From contig NC_090131.1 in assembly GCF_040581485.1 (NCBI RefSeq), forward strand, positions 7,502,001-7,566,000: a stretch of DNA of 64,000 nucleotides, given 5' to 3'. The notes below the pieces were generated by a model. That model had not been told where the DNA came from. It worked only from the letters and a program-made list of their open reading frames with translations, and made no database searches. Numbering within the stretch: position 1 is the stretch's first letter; every line of letters starts with the position of its first letter. Of the stretch, positions 23,166 to 35,232 are shown one piece after another. This DNA is from Linepithema humile (lineage: Eukaryota > Arthropoda > Insecta > Hymenoptera > Formicidae). The translations under genes were made by a program, and so were the position numbers.

Positions 23166-26100
23166 ATGAAATCAGTAATGATCAAAGACAAGACAAAAAA
23201 GAAAAGTGAGACACTGAAAAAGATAAAGGTTTCCTCCAGGAACATGAACAATAGTCCTGATTTGTCTATTTTGCGTAAGCCAATTGATACAAGTGCATCT
23301 GATTTGTACCAAGTCTCTCAGCTTCTAAAAAGCGGAACAGACGAGGTTAAATCTATATTATCCTATGAATGTAACATTATATACGAATGCCGTACTTGCC
23401 GCAGCTTATTTAGAAGCATTATAAATCTGATATCTCATAAAAGAGAGTATTGTAAAGAGAAATTTGATGTTGCATTTGGCAAAGACATATGGAACAATTC
23501 GGTAAGTGCAGTATAGTAGCTCATATTACCACTGTTGTGAATTGTAATGTTTACAAAGATATTCTTTGTTCTAGCATAAAGAATCAATAATCCATTTGTA
23601 CAAAACAGAGCAGACAATAAATAAGGACGACACTAGTGTTAAGAATGACAGGATTCTCAGGAGCCAATCTAAGGAGGCAACTAAAAAAGATCTCAGTACA
23701 ATAGTAGATATGCTCAGCAAGAAAAGGAAAGAGGAAAATGGGGAAAGCCATTTCTCAAGTGAAGTAGATGTGGATAATGCAATCTCTAGCACTCCAACTA
23801 ATCCACATATTTATTTAGAACCTATAAGCACAAATTGTTCCGCAATGTATCAAACTGTTAAATCATCAAATACAGCAGATAATGTGGACTTGATGAAAGT
23901 ACAAGTAAGTGTTGTTTCATCATTTGATCTTTTTTACTTATTGTTGTCTGAAATTGCATATACAAGTGTATAATTTTGTGTAACATTTTAGGTAGCAGAA
24001 TTGCAAAATATAGCAAATCAAAAAATCACATTAGACGGACAAGTACTTGAGAAACAAGCCGAAAGGAGCAATAGTCCTGTTCAAACAAATATGAGTGACG
24101 AGAAGAATGAATCATTAGCACATAAACTTCCTCTGAATAATTTGTCATGCACTTTATGTAGGTGAAATAATTCTTATTTGTCATGTCTAATTTTTATTTA
24201 CTATATCTATTATATTTAATATTTGGTATAGGCAAAGCAAAGTTTGCAACAAAGAAGACATTACATGTTCATATGAAAGTATTGCATACACCTCACCGCA
24301 AGTGTTACCTTTGTCCTTGTTGCACCAGTACATTTGCAAATACATGGAGTGTTCATAGACATTTATATAGAGGTAATTACAGAGTGCGCAAATAGATAGA
24401 AGTGTACTTTCAAAAACATGTTGACTAATTTACTTTTACAATTTTTTAACTATAGTTCATAGAAAGACCAATGAACAGGTGCGCAAATTGAGATTGCAAA
24501 TTCAACAGAAAGTGTTGGACAGAGAAATAACTTCAGGAGGTTTAAGGAATACTCGCACAACTAAAGCTTCTGTTTGTAAAAAAGCAACAACGAAAGATTG
24601 TGATATATCTCAGGTAAATTTTCTAATCAGTACTTCTTGTGACAATTTTTTATCGTAAAAAATAGTACATTTTTAATCTAACAATTGCACCTTTTGTAGG
24701 GATCAGTAGATCATGTAGAATCTAATGTACAACTTAGAATCGGCAGCAAACGTAGAAAAAAAGTGAATAAAAAGAAAGCTTTATCTGCTGATTATGAAAC
24801 ATCAATCGCTGAACATGACGATATTACAATAAATAGTAGTCCATCTAGTGAAATCTCATTCTGTTCAACATCCAGTAATATTTTGTCTAAAACAGAAGAT
24901 ACGAATGCAATAATTGATACGATTATAGAATCACCTAATAAAACAGATATATTGGATGCAAAGTCTGACAAGTATACTTCTGACAAGTATACTTCTGACA
25001 AGTGCACATCTTCATCTTCTGAAAATGATGAAGAGACATCTATTTGTGTACAAGATTCTTGTAATAGAGAAGATTGGGATACACTAGAAGATAATTGTTC
25101 CTTTGAGTGTAATTCAATGCACAACAATAATGATCCTAGTACAATTAAATCATCAATGAAACAAGATATTAATAATAAGGAATCCCTGCTTTTTGGCAAA
25201 GATGAAGATCACCTTGTGTCCGACAAAGATTTACAATTATCTTTTACGGAGGATATAAAAGAAGGTGAAAATAGAAAATTGTCAAGCCAACACGATGAGA
25301 AGCAATTAACTGATGCGAAAGGTGAGAGACATTTAATTTGTCATCGTAATAAATTTTGTTTACGTGCATACAACACAGTGAGATAATGTTATTTGGATAA
25401 ATAGAAAATGTATAATTTTTGATACACTATTAAGTTATCATATAAAATTCGTGTAATAATAATAATAATAAATAATTTTTGTAATTTCAGAGAGAAATGT
25501 CAAGAGTCCAGCCTTGCTAATAGAGAAGAAAATAGCTAAGATTGTAAACTTTGAAAAAGTGCGGTGCCTTCTGTGTAAACGAAAATTTACGTCTGTTCCC
25601 AATCTACGCAGGCATGTGGCAATGCACATTGGTTGGAATCGATATCGTTGCAAGTTGTGCGAATATAAGTGTTTCACAAAATGCGATTGTGTTCTGCATT
25701 GCAATAAAGCGCATAATGCGCAAAACAATCGCAAAATGCTAGCAGAAATGATAATCGAAATACCGCCGAATGAGTATACATACGACGAAGATATGATAGA
25801 TGAACCCAATACAGGAGATAAAGTGGACGGCTCCGATGTGGACGTAATTAAATCTACCGACCAGTCAGAAATACATGCAGACTTAGACAATTTGGATGAT
25901 TCAAATACAAGTGTTTTGCAAAGTAAAACTGCAAACGAGCAAGTTGTAGAATCACAAGAAACTACCGAACATCAAAACGTCGATGTGAGAGATCATGAAA
26001 CAACAGTGACGGAAGATTGGATACACGATACGGAATACACGATGAATGATCAATCAGAAAAGTTAAATCCCGATCTTAAACGCATGATAATGGAGGTGAT

Positions 26101-26410
26101 ATTTGGTTCGACCGACACAAGTACGACAAAACAGACAGACGCCGATAAACCTGTGGTAGAATCTAGTACCGATGCAAGGGAACACGTAAATGCGAACGAT
26201 AATGAAAATAGTAGTGCGTCTACCGACAATTCTAAAGAAGCATCTTGCGCTATACTAGACACTTCGAAACACCAACGTCCTATGCGTAATCGAATAAGGC
26301 CTTTAAATAATGATTTTATATACGACTTGGAAGAAATAGCTTCTAGAAAAGAAAGTGCCCTTTCTCACGATTATGCACCATTGCGAAAGAAAGCTAAGTT
26401 AAGCAAATAA
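23166..26410 (+). CDS. ZNF800: ZNF800-like C2H2 zinc-finger protein
   Basis: Seven coding exons: 23166-23501, 23575-23904, 23992-24157, 24232-24372, 24456-24613, 24700-25321, 25491-26410 (TAA 26408-26410), 890 residues. The N-terminal module (YQVSQLLKSGTDEVKSIL, then YECRTCRSLFRSIINLISHK) and the phrase YLEPISTN match vertebrate ZNF800, where a C2HC finger is followed by spaced C2H2 fingers. Further fingers are LSCTLCKAKFATKKTLHVHM, CYLCPCCTSTFANTWSVHRH, VRCLLCKRKFTSVPNLRRH and YRCKLCEYKCFTKCDCVLH. The donor after exon 3 is fixed at 24157 because only that joint restores the finger CTLCKAKF. Long acidic, Ser/Thr-rich linkers separate the fingers and contain an in-frame 15-base tandem repeat. 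A nuclear DNA-binding regulator is inferred; ZNF800 has been linked to endocrine cell control in mammals, but insect function is unknown to me. Confidence 0.85.
24964..25008 (+). repeat. 15-bp in-frame tandem repeat in the ZNF800-like gene
   Basis: Three adjacent copies of a TCTGACAAGTATACT-type unit, the last diverged, encode SDKYT, SDKYT and SDKCT. The repeat lies in the acidic linker and keeps frame, as expected for expansion by replication slippage in a disordered segment. Confidence 0.8.
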
Positions 26411-27278
26411 ACATTGGATTTTAATCGATTCTTATTTGAGAATACATTTTTTTTGTCATTTTGTCAGATGTTAAAATATAAAAGATAAATATTCAATAGA
26501 AAGATAGCTGAACAAATAAGTTAAGTTAAGGTGCTTAAAAAATACTTGATTATAATTTCACATTTAAGAATTGAAGAATGTTATTATGTTTTAAAAACGC
26601 AAAAAGAATGCAAGTTATTTTTTATTTTATGTAAAGCAGGATTTCAGATTTCAATATTTTTAGATAGGGATAATTTGAATGTAAGCTAACAAATAATGCA
26701 ACGTGATAATACTATATGAAATGTATAAATATAATGTACAAGAGATATGTGTGTACGTATATTTTATGTACATTTCTGTACATTTTGTCAATTGATCTGG
26801 CAACTGTACAGCGACTGTTTGTAATAAGTATATCTGTGTTCAACATATTCATTGAATTTTTTAAAATACAATCTTTTTTATTAAGCTATTACCTTTATTA
26901 TTTTGCTCATGTTTTCAATAGTGTTTTATGCAGCATAAATTTTTCACTGAATTATTAAAAAAAAAGTGGAAATGCAGGATAATTTACTAAGTTTTAATGC
27001 CATTAAAAAAAAAACAATTTTCGCAGTTATGTTAAGCAAGAAAAGTTAACATAAATATCGACGTTTATAAAACTATAATTTAAAATAAAAAAAGTTCTTT
27101 TGATAAATGTCGTATTTTTACTCATTAATTAACATTAAATGTATACTCATTTATTTTTATCTTCTTATTTCATTATTACTACAGTAAGTATGAAACAAAA
27201 GAATCTGTTATAGTTTTCCATGTAGAATTTATGGTATGAAATAATTTCCTTATAAGAAATAAAATTCAAAGCTAAGAA

Positions 27279-27492
27279 CCGGTTGTTCCAACTTCTAGCT
27301 AGGTTTATCCGTCAGTTATTTATTAATAAATATCAGTAATCCTTACTCAATAGTTGGAATACCAAGTGAAATTACATCTTGGTAATAACGATAGAGGTAA
27401 TTTTACTTGGTATTCCAATCACTGAGTAAAGATTACTAATATTTATTAATAAATAACTGACGGATAAACCTATCAAAAGTTGGAACAACCGG
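27279..27492. mobile_element. MITE-like palindromic element, ~97-bp arms
   Basis: The ends CCGGTTGTTCCAACTT (27279-27294) and AAGTTGGAACAACCGG (27477-27492) are exact reverse complements. The pairing continues inward for about 97 bases per arm with a few mismatches, for example GGTTTATCCGTCAGTTATTT against its complement at about 27451-27470. The centre is a loop of about 20 bases. No open frame is present, so it would be a non-autonomous element. A target-site duplication was not obvious. Confidence 0.75.
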
Positions 27493-27782
27493 CCCTATTA
27501 AATTAAAAACCTACTCTCAATATATATTCTTTTCTTGTATTCTTATATTGTATTTTTCATTTTAACAAGATTGTTCCGATGTGTGCGGCTGCAGCCAAAA
27601 GTCCATTCAAATTTAATTCTATTATGCATAGCGCATGATTCGCTGGTTACATCAAAGCCAAGTAGAAAGACCCAGCATCAATGATAATAGAAAATCTGGC
27701 GTTTTAAGTAAAACAATTATGAATGTTTCACATGATTTTTGTCATCCGACGCACTCGATACCCAATAAGAAGAATTGTTTTC

Positions 27783-27949
27783 TAAAGACCAATGTCCACG
27801 ATGCTAGAAATTGATCCAAGATTTTGATCCGAGAAACATATAGCCAATAAAATTGCCGTTTTTCCATAAAAACTGCAAGTTGATTGGTCATACATTTCTC
27901 GGATCGAGATCTTGGACCGATTTCTAGCATCGCGAACGTTGGTCTTAAG
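27783..27949. mobile_element. Second MITE-like hairpin element
   Basis: The left arm from about 27783 (AAAGACCAATGTCCACGATG, then CTAGAAATTGATCCAAGAT) pairs imperfectly with the right arm ending near 27947 (TTTCTAGCATCGCGAACGTT). Pairing continues towards the centre through GATCCGAGAAACATA and its complement TACATTTCTCGGATC. The whole unit is about 165 bases with a short loop and no coding capacity. Confidence 0.7.
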
Positions 27950-28099
27950 GCCAAAAATATGGTTGCTAAAATTCCTAGAAAATGCATTTTTTTGATTGGA
28001 TATCGATTACATGGGATGCTGTATAAACCTACCATTATTTGCTTTCTATAATATCGCCATCTACATTTCAGAATTAAAATTACGTACATTTATTTTTTG

Positions 28100-28528
28100 A
28101 CACTGCCAGTAAACGATATCATTATTTCGCGCATGTCCGTTCGTGCTACTAATCAGATTTGCGATTGGCTCGCAGTAGGGCGGTACACTTGTCGCCGCGT
28201 TGCGCGGCGGCCCTTTCGCGCTGCGCTGCGCCGTGAACTGCGCCGCGTAGCGCGACTGTTCGCAGACGCGCGGCAAACGGCGCCAAGTGAGCGTAGTTGT
28301 TTCGTGATCGTACGGCGGGACGGTGCTCCTCGAGACGCGGCGCGAATGACGTTCAGTTGTAAACGCGGTCGCGAATCACTGATGAACGAGTTGTCGTAAC
28401 GCGGTACTTCTCGCTCTTGTCCGGTGGTGTTATTTTGTGTGCACAGCTTCGCCGATCGTGTATCTAGTGCAACAGGGTTGCGACCTTGCCTTCAACATCA
28501 GCTGCCGGGGATCGAGCGTTTCGAACGG
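28100..28528 (+). promoter_or_regulatory. CpG-rich candidate promoter and 5' UTR exon of the tetraspanin gene
   Basis: A sudden GC- and CpG-dense block begins near 28130, in contrast to the AT-rich DNA to its left. It ends with a good splice donor (CGAACGG|GTAAGTCG, GT at 28529-28530). The tetraspanin start exon begins with an acceptor (ATTTGCAG ending 43431) and so needs an upstream non-coding exon; this block is the best candidate on the plus strand. The link is inferred from layout and would imply a first intron of 14.9 kb. Open frames here look like products of high GC rather than genes. Confidence 0.45.
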
Positions 28529-29192
28529 GTAAGTCGAAAAGATGAGAGGAGCATGAGAGAAAGATGGTGCGGGGGGGATGCGAGCGAGCAGATGGAAGGG
28601 CGCGGGAGGGAAGGATGGTGGCTCGAGCTTTCTCACGACGAAGGATGCATCCACCTTCCGGCGCCCCTCTTTGGGCTCACCCCGATTAGCTCCGTGGCAA
28701 CCACGGGATGGCATTTTCGAGAGAAATACGTTGGCGCGGCATCTTTGGAAGCGCGCGTCGATAGAGCGCTGCGTTCAGCTTGTCACTCTCGATAATTACA
28801 TATTATTCGATGGGACTCGCGTATTATCATTGCTTCTTCTCCCGCGGGACGATTTGGTGGGAAATTTTTGCTCGCAAAATTCACAATTCCAAATATTACA
28901 AGTGTTGTCAAGTGATAGGCGACAATGTTACATCGAAATGTTTTGATTCGGCGTCTCTCCGAGCGCCGTGAAGGTCGCGGGCTAGCAACACGGATTGCGT
29001 ATCGTACATGTGTTTCGCGAATGAAGTCTCCCTCCGCGCTGAAATTGATACTTCCGCACAATCACAGCAACTCCTCGAGCAATGGCTTATACGAGCAATT
29101 AATACCTCGCACCACTTGTTGCTGTTACTACCTGTAGACGGTGACATAAATGTACTCGACTTGGCGACCGTTGGTGCGTGTGTCGAAGAACG

Positions 29193-29195
29193 ATA

Positions 29196-29257
<62 letters not shown>

Positions 29258-29258
29258 G
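29193..29258. repeat. (TA)n microsatellite
   Basis: About 60 bases of nearly uninterrupted alternating T and A with a single G early in the run. Confidence 0.95.
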
Positions 29259-30627
29259 ATCGACGAGAGAGGCGACTTGCATTTTTCTCGCTCGTCTTGT
29301 CGACTTCCTGCTACCCGGAGCAAACCGCGATTGCAAACTCGTGTTGTCTTGGCGAGTCTACTTGTGGGGAAGCTAATTAATAGCTGACGCATTGCAATTA
29401 ATCAAGTAATTACCTTATTGCGAGGATAGCAAGTGAATCAAAGTGACCATAATAGAGGAGGAAAATGGTATTGTGCAAACTCATTTTGTTTTTAATTATC
29501 CTATAAATTTTTAACATTAGTTCTGTTGATTGCAAATAATATAATTGATATATGTATAATGTTTTTTCGTTTGAGATACATAAAAAATTCATAACAACTA
29601 TTAGCTTTGAAATATTTTTAAAAATGCACGAAAAATATACACGCAAAAGTAATTTTTTAAATTGCTCTCGATTAGACTTTATTTTTGCAGAAATTCGAAT
29701 TTAACGTTTAATTAGAAAAAAAGACAAATTTTATTCATTATTCGTAGCTTTGCATAAAATCATTTTTCTAATAAAGGAATCAGGTTATCAAAATTTTCGC
29801 ATAAAATTACATTTATATGCGCATTGGCAATGCCATTACATATTAGTCGTCAATGTTGCGAGAGCAAGTGGATAGAAGTGGATCTGCCCAGGATCCCCCG
29901 CTGTAGCGAATGGGAATGACTCGCACGGGTTCTCATTCCCAAGTTAAACCCGCTTTCGCGCGCTGACGAAACGTAAACACACGCGTCCTCAGCTGCAAGT
30001 GGAAACATCATAACCCGGAATAGATATAATTAAATTACGGCCGTGACCGTAATCGTCGCAAAGGCGCAATATAGAGTCTTGTCGTTAATGAGAATCTCTA
30101 AAGAGCAGGCTTCTGACAAGGCGCTAATAAATTTCGAGCAATTAACGGATGAAAATCAGTTTTTTAAACACGGGAGTTTCAGAAATGCAAATAACGAAAT
30201 GAAATCGTGCCTTTCAATGAATTTCAATTAGACTTTAGAAAATTTAAGGCTCATTATTAACAAAATGCAATGTCAAAGATTGGAGAATTGCAAGAAATGA
30301 TCATTTTCCCAAGCACTTTCCACGGAGAACAAATCGGTTCCAAATTATTTCTCAGAAATCTCCAGCCATGAGAGAGATTTTCCGTTAATGGCAGGATACC
30401 CTATATAGCTGCGTAGTGTCTGCGCAAAATTTCTGCGCGGCTTTCCTTCGCAGCTTATGTAGGTCGAATCGCCTCCGAAGGGATAAATCATCGCGTTGCT
30501 TTACGAATCACGGTCACACAGATGTGATTATCGCTAATAATCTAATATTTCTCGCTCGAGGGCCACCGAAGTTCTTTATGTATGCTCGGATAAGTGATAT
30601 TTAGGGTCAGACTTTTAATCCTGAAGT

Positions 30628-30629
<2 letters not shown>

Positions 30630-30658
<29 letters not shown>
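30630..30658. repeat. (TG)n microsatellite
   Basis: Fourteen or so uninterrupted TG units in the putative tetraspanin intron 1. Confidence 0.95.
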
Positions 30659-33600
30659 ACACATGTCACCCAAACATATTAGTGACGATGGCTCTCAGAT
30701 ATTCAGTGACAGAAACAGGTTATTAAGGCTCTCCTGCTTCCTCACTGCAGCCACGTTGAATTACGACGTCGACGAAAGAAAGATGTGAATTTTGTTCTCA
30801 CACATCGAAATATATTAGTTTTTTTTTTATCGTGTGTTTTTATTCGCGTTTGACGGTACAAATTGACAACATATCTATATATGTCGTAAATTTTCGATTA
30901 ACTTTACGACAATTGTCCAAAATTTGCAATCACTTATTAATCCGCAAATCGTGAAAATAGAGTTTAAGAAGATATATTTTATGAATCCAAACCATATGTA
31001 TATCTCTCGAATGTGAATGGTGACATGCGAAGGGACTAATTTATTTCGACGTGGCGGGAAAAAAATTTGACACAATTTCCCGCTTCTGACGTCATAACGC
31101 AAAATGACTACAACGAGGGACCGGGAGGAGTCTTTAAGAGCCGGAGCGCGGATGCTGTTGCGTAATATTTCGGAGCTTGCGAATTATTTACATAATCTAA
31201 ATATTTCGACCGCACTTCTCGGTGGCACGCACGAAAAATATGTTACCTGGCTTTTTTGTTTCATATCTTGCTTATATCGATGGAATGCGTAGCCTATTTG
31301 ATCGCCGCTCAAGCGCTGTAATTTCATGCTCGACGAACGAACACAGAAGTTGACGTATTCGAGAGATACAAGATAAGCGTTATACCAACGAAAATAATGC
31401 CTGGTGTAAAACCGCGCGCGATCGTTCGACGATTAAACTACTAGAACCGCCAGAATATTTTTATGCCGATGAGTGTTTCTTTCCGCCCGTCTTGATTTAC
31501 CTAACACGCGTGTAAAATATCATAAATGGATAGAGCGCAGATTTTTCTTTTATTTTCGCTTAATTTTTATTGCACCGTCGCTCAGAACCGAAATCACTCT
31601 TTCTCTCAATTATAAAGTCTAATAAAAGATAATGAAATGTTTTTACGAGCGAATGGATATGAGCCACGGTCGACGGTTCTAATGTTAACATCCTGTGTAA
31701 CTACGTCTTGCAGTCGCGATAAACGTGGCATAAAAAGAATTGTTAATAACATTCTCTTATATACAGAGTTTAGCGAGGAAAGAATAGATAGTGAAAATAT
31801 ACAGAGCGTCCGAGGCCTTCATTTTAACGAAAGATTATCCGAACATTTTAGAATTCTTTTTTTTTCTCAGCGAGGTTGATTATCATTTATTTGAATAAGT
31901 TTCGTCAAACATAAAGTTCCATTAAAATCCGCTTGTAATTAGGTGAGGAATATAGTTCTCTTGTGTGTTTGTCCTTCTGAAGCACGGTTTGCGTGCGACT
32001 CGTTTGTTCATCGCTTATCGCCGGGCAATTATCGATGCCCTCGACGTCCTCGACGTCCTCGCCGAGGAAAAGTCAACTCCAAATCCATTAGAGAGTGTAC
32101 CATTAATCCTGAGTGTCACGAATTGTGGGACACCTGTGCACGCATTTCTTCGCGTTATCGCGACGTCTTCCGCGATAATTATTCAAGTGGCCACAATGGC
32201 CGAACGCATATACGCTCGCGAGGGGTCAAGACCCGTTATTAGCGGTTATTAGCGGAACGGAAACGGTCCATTCTGACGCAATCCAAGCCGTGGCCGCCGG
32301 ATTACCACCCGTGTGTCCTCGTGTCAAAACAGTTTCAATTATACATCGCGCGCGCACCGCAACGACTGTATTCGGCCCGATTGACAAACACCTGTCAATA
32401 TATCCTGGCGCGGACATATTCGAGGGGAAGCCTCGGAGTCCGAGATAATTCAATTACGATCGCCTCCGCCGCCCGGAAATCTATTTTATCGCGATCAAAT
32501 CGATTATATCGATCGGTTAGCGCCTCAGCCCGCGGCTTTCCGTGCCGCGCGCGACGCCACCCCGTTCTTCATTTTTTACTTCCTCTATTATTCCATCCAA
32601 AGGGCGTCACACGTATTTGAACATTTATCGGGTTTATATTTAGTCGACATTTTCGCGTTGGACGTGAAATTAGCACGTAGATAAGGCTAAACTTTCCAAT
32701 ATCTGCGAAATTGTTCGAATTGTTTCTATTTAACGTGATCGTCCACGCGACGTATATCCGAAATTGCATTATTTATTGTTGCTTGTTGTTGTAAAAAGTC
32801 TATTATGAAACTCTCGGTTGTTGGTAATTACAACTCTCGGTCGTAAATAAATGTTGTTTTGGTTTGTATCACCAGCGAACGTGTCTCTCTCGCGATTGCG
32901 AGAAACAATTACGGGCGTAAAAATAACTCTTTTGTAATGTGCCTTCAATTAGAGTTCTATCGGAGTGGTGTATTTGAAATCAGCTGAACGATATGAGTTT
33001 CTCTAGTTGTTTGTCTGAGGTATCTCTTAGTTTCCAAAGCTCTTGCTTTTCAATAACTCATAAAAACGGATATCCGACATAAAAAAAAACTCGATTCAAG
33101 ATCGGACAAAGAAGCAAAGTGGTTGAAAGGAATACGTTTAGTAAGGAATGCCGACTATATTCATTTGTCTACTTTTAATACGAAATTATCTCTGCAGAAA
33201 TCTGTATCGCGGGAATGTCATATTTGACTGATATTAAAATATAACGTAACTTTTATTACCAAAATTACAATCAATTAAGGAATGAACGCGCTGTTATTAA
33301 TAAATTTATTTGTTTCTTTATAGATTCTACAGATTTGAATACTCGAGAAGTTTTATATATTAAACAAGTTTAAACTATATTGAATAAGTTCCAAGTCTTG
33401 GAAAAAGTTTATAGCGTATGGTGTGTATGGGTGTTGCGGCGGCGTGACATAACACACATTATATAAGTTTGCTCGTACCCTTCTATAATGTGGCATATAT
33501 AGAGGCCAGCCCTAATAGAAGTTTCACAATTCGAATCACCCTTGCTGCGCGCGGGGGTGAGACCATAATGCACTCGGGGGCAATGGCCATCGTTATGGTC

Positions 33601-35186
33601 GTTATGGTAACGCAACCCACTACATAAGTCGCTTTTCTTTGTGGCATTGTCCATTGACCGTGTACTCGTCTGTCGCGTCTTTTTTCCTTTTTCACTCCTA
33701 CGCTTCTAACGCTCGATTACGTATCAAAGTTGCCACAATGCTGTTTTTACAAAACACTTAACGTTTCAGTCCGAATCGAACGTGTGGTTCTATTAAAGCC
33801 CCCCTTCGTCCTCGCACGTTTATTTTTAGTTCGTTTTTTTTCCTCGCTCTTTTCTCACACCACAAGGTTCTTCGCTCATTTGCATAATAATTTCGCTAAG
33901 CTAGTGAAGGAAATGGTTGATTATACAGACAGCGGTGAATTAAATGCAGAATTTAAAGAGTTTTGCCAACAATTTTCAATTTTATAATTGAAATATTCAA
34001 GCTATTTTGAAAGTTTTGCGTGTTCTTTTAACGATAATTGTTCGGCCAATTTTGTTCACTGAAAATGGCGAGATGTCAATAAGTTTCGAATTATAAGCAA
34101 ATAGAAAACGAGTTAATTGTAACAAAAAACTATATCCTGTAATTAATTTTAAATAGATTTTACTTAAACAGAATTTGTTTTAATTTTGCAGACGCGAGGT
34201 TTGAGGCTTAACAAAAGCGGCTGAAACTTATTACTCGATTTACATCTCGGAAGTTCTATTTTTGGTTAGAAAATAATCGACTCTTAAGCACCGAGTGCTC
34301 AAAGCTTTGATAAGTAAACCAGAAATTTCTGGTGGAAATTATATTTGGTCTGGCGCGGGTGAACTTTGTTTTTTGAGGAAAAAGGTGGAAAGAATCAATA
34401 TAACGTTAGGAACGCCGTTGTGGAATCCCAAGGCTTTTTCGGCGTAATCGTCTATATTTTTCTTGCAGCGAATACAGAAATGAAATGTGTCGTTAAAACG
34501 CTTCTCAATTTTACGACAACGAAGACGATGTAAGCGAGGTTTCATTGAGAGAATCTTAAATGAATATTAAGCGAATATTCGGTAGTTTTGGGGCATCTCA
34601 GTTATAAAATTTAAATGATCGGTGAGACTTTTTTGTATTTTTATTGTTTTTTTTCTCATTTCAATTTTCGAAACTATTTTCACTGTTATATATAGCATAT
34701 AAATCGAATATCTCTGAAACCGCACTTCAATTTCATTAATTTTCCCCAGAAGCGTTATTTTATTATTCTGGCGGTAGAACGTATGAAAGTATTATTTTTT
34801 TTGCTGAAAAACGCGAAGAAAAACGTGGGGAAAATGACGGAGCGTCGTCGATACGACAGGTGTATGTCTGAATGGCTGAACGGAAAGGTCTACTAAATGA
34901 GTCCCGTTAAACCAGCAATTTGTGAAGCTTCTCGCGTAGAAAAAAAAATTTCTCGTACGCAACCAGTTTCAGTGTTCCGTTTACGCTTGGTGGAATCCTC
35001 GATCTGAATTTTAAATCTTTCGAAAGGGACGATGAATGTGACGAATGGCGAATGACGAAATTTGTTGATTTATTTTATTGGATTTTCGCGCAATTAGCTA
35101 AGAATGTATGAAAACACGAGAACGAAACGGAAGAGAAACGGGGATTGCGACAATGCTGTCGTGCCTACCTGTTTCTTCGGGCACTC

Positions 35187-35195
35187 ATCTCTCTT

Positions 35196-35228
<33 letters not shown>
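35187..35228. repeat. (TC)n microsatellite
   Basis: A TCTCTTTCTCTATCTC lead-in passes into an uninterrupted CT run. Polypyrimidine frames across it (Ser/Leu repeats) are artefacts. Confidence 0.9.

Positions 35229-35232
<4 letters not shown>

Larger units (their letters stand above)
26411..28100. other. Intergenic region downstream of the ZNF800-like gene
   Basis: About 1.7 kb of AT-rich DNA with no supported exon. An AATAAA overlaps the stop codon at 26406-26411. Two palindromic MITE-like elements occupy 27279-27492 and 27783-27949 (listed separately). Nothing else recognisable was seen. Confidence 0.6.

Noticed and set aside
25438..25890. 150-codon minus-strand open frame
   Set aside because: Antisense to the last exon of the ZNF800-like gene, whose zinc-finger frame is certain; the hydrophobic Ser/Ile-rich text is the complement of acidic coding sequence.
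28908..29376. Frames with Tyr-Ile repeats of up to 142 codons
   Set aside because: Created by the TA microsatellite; no domain and no splice context.
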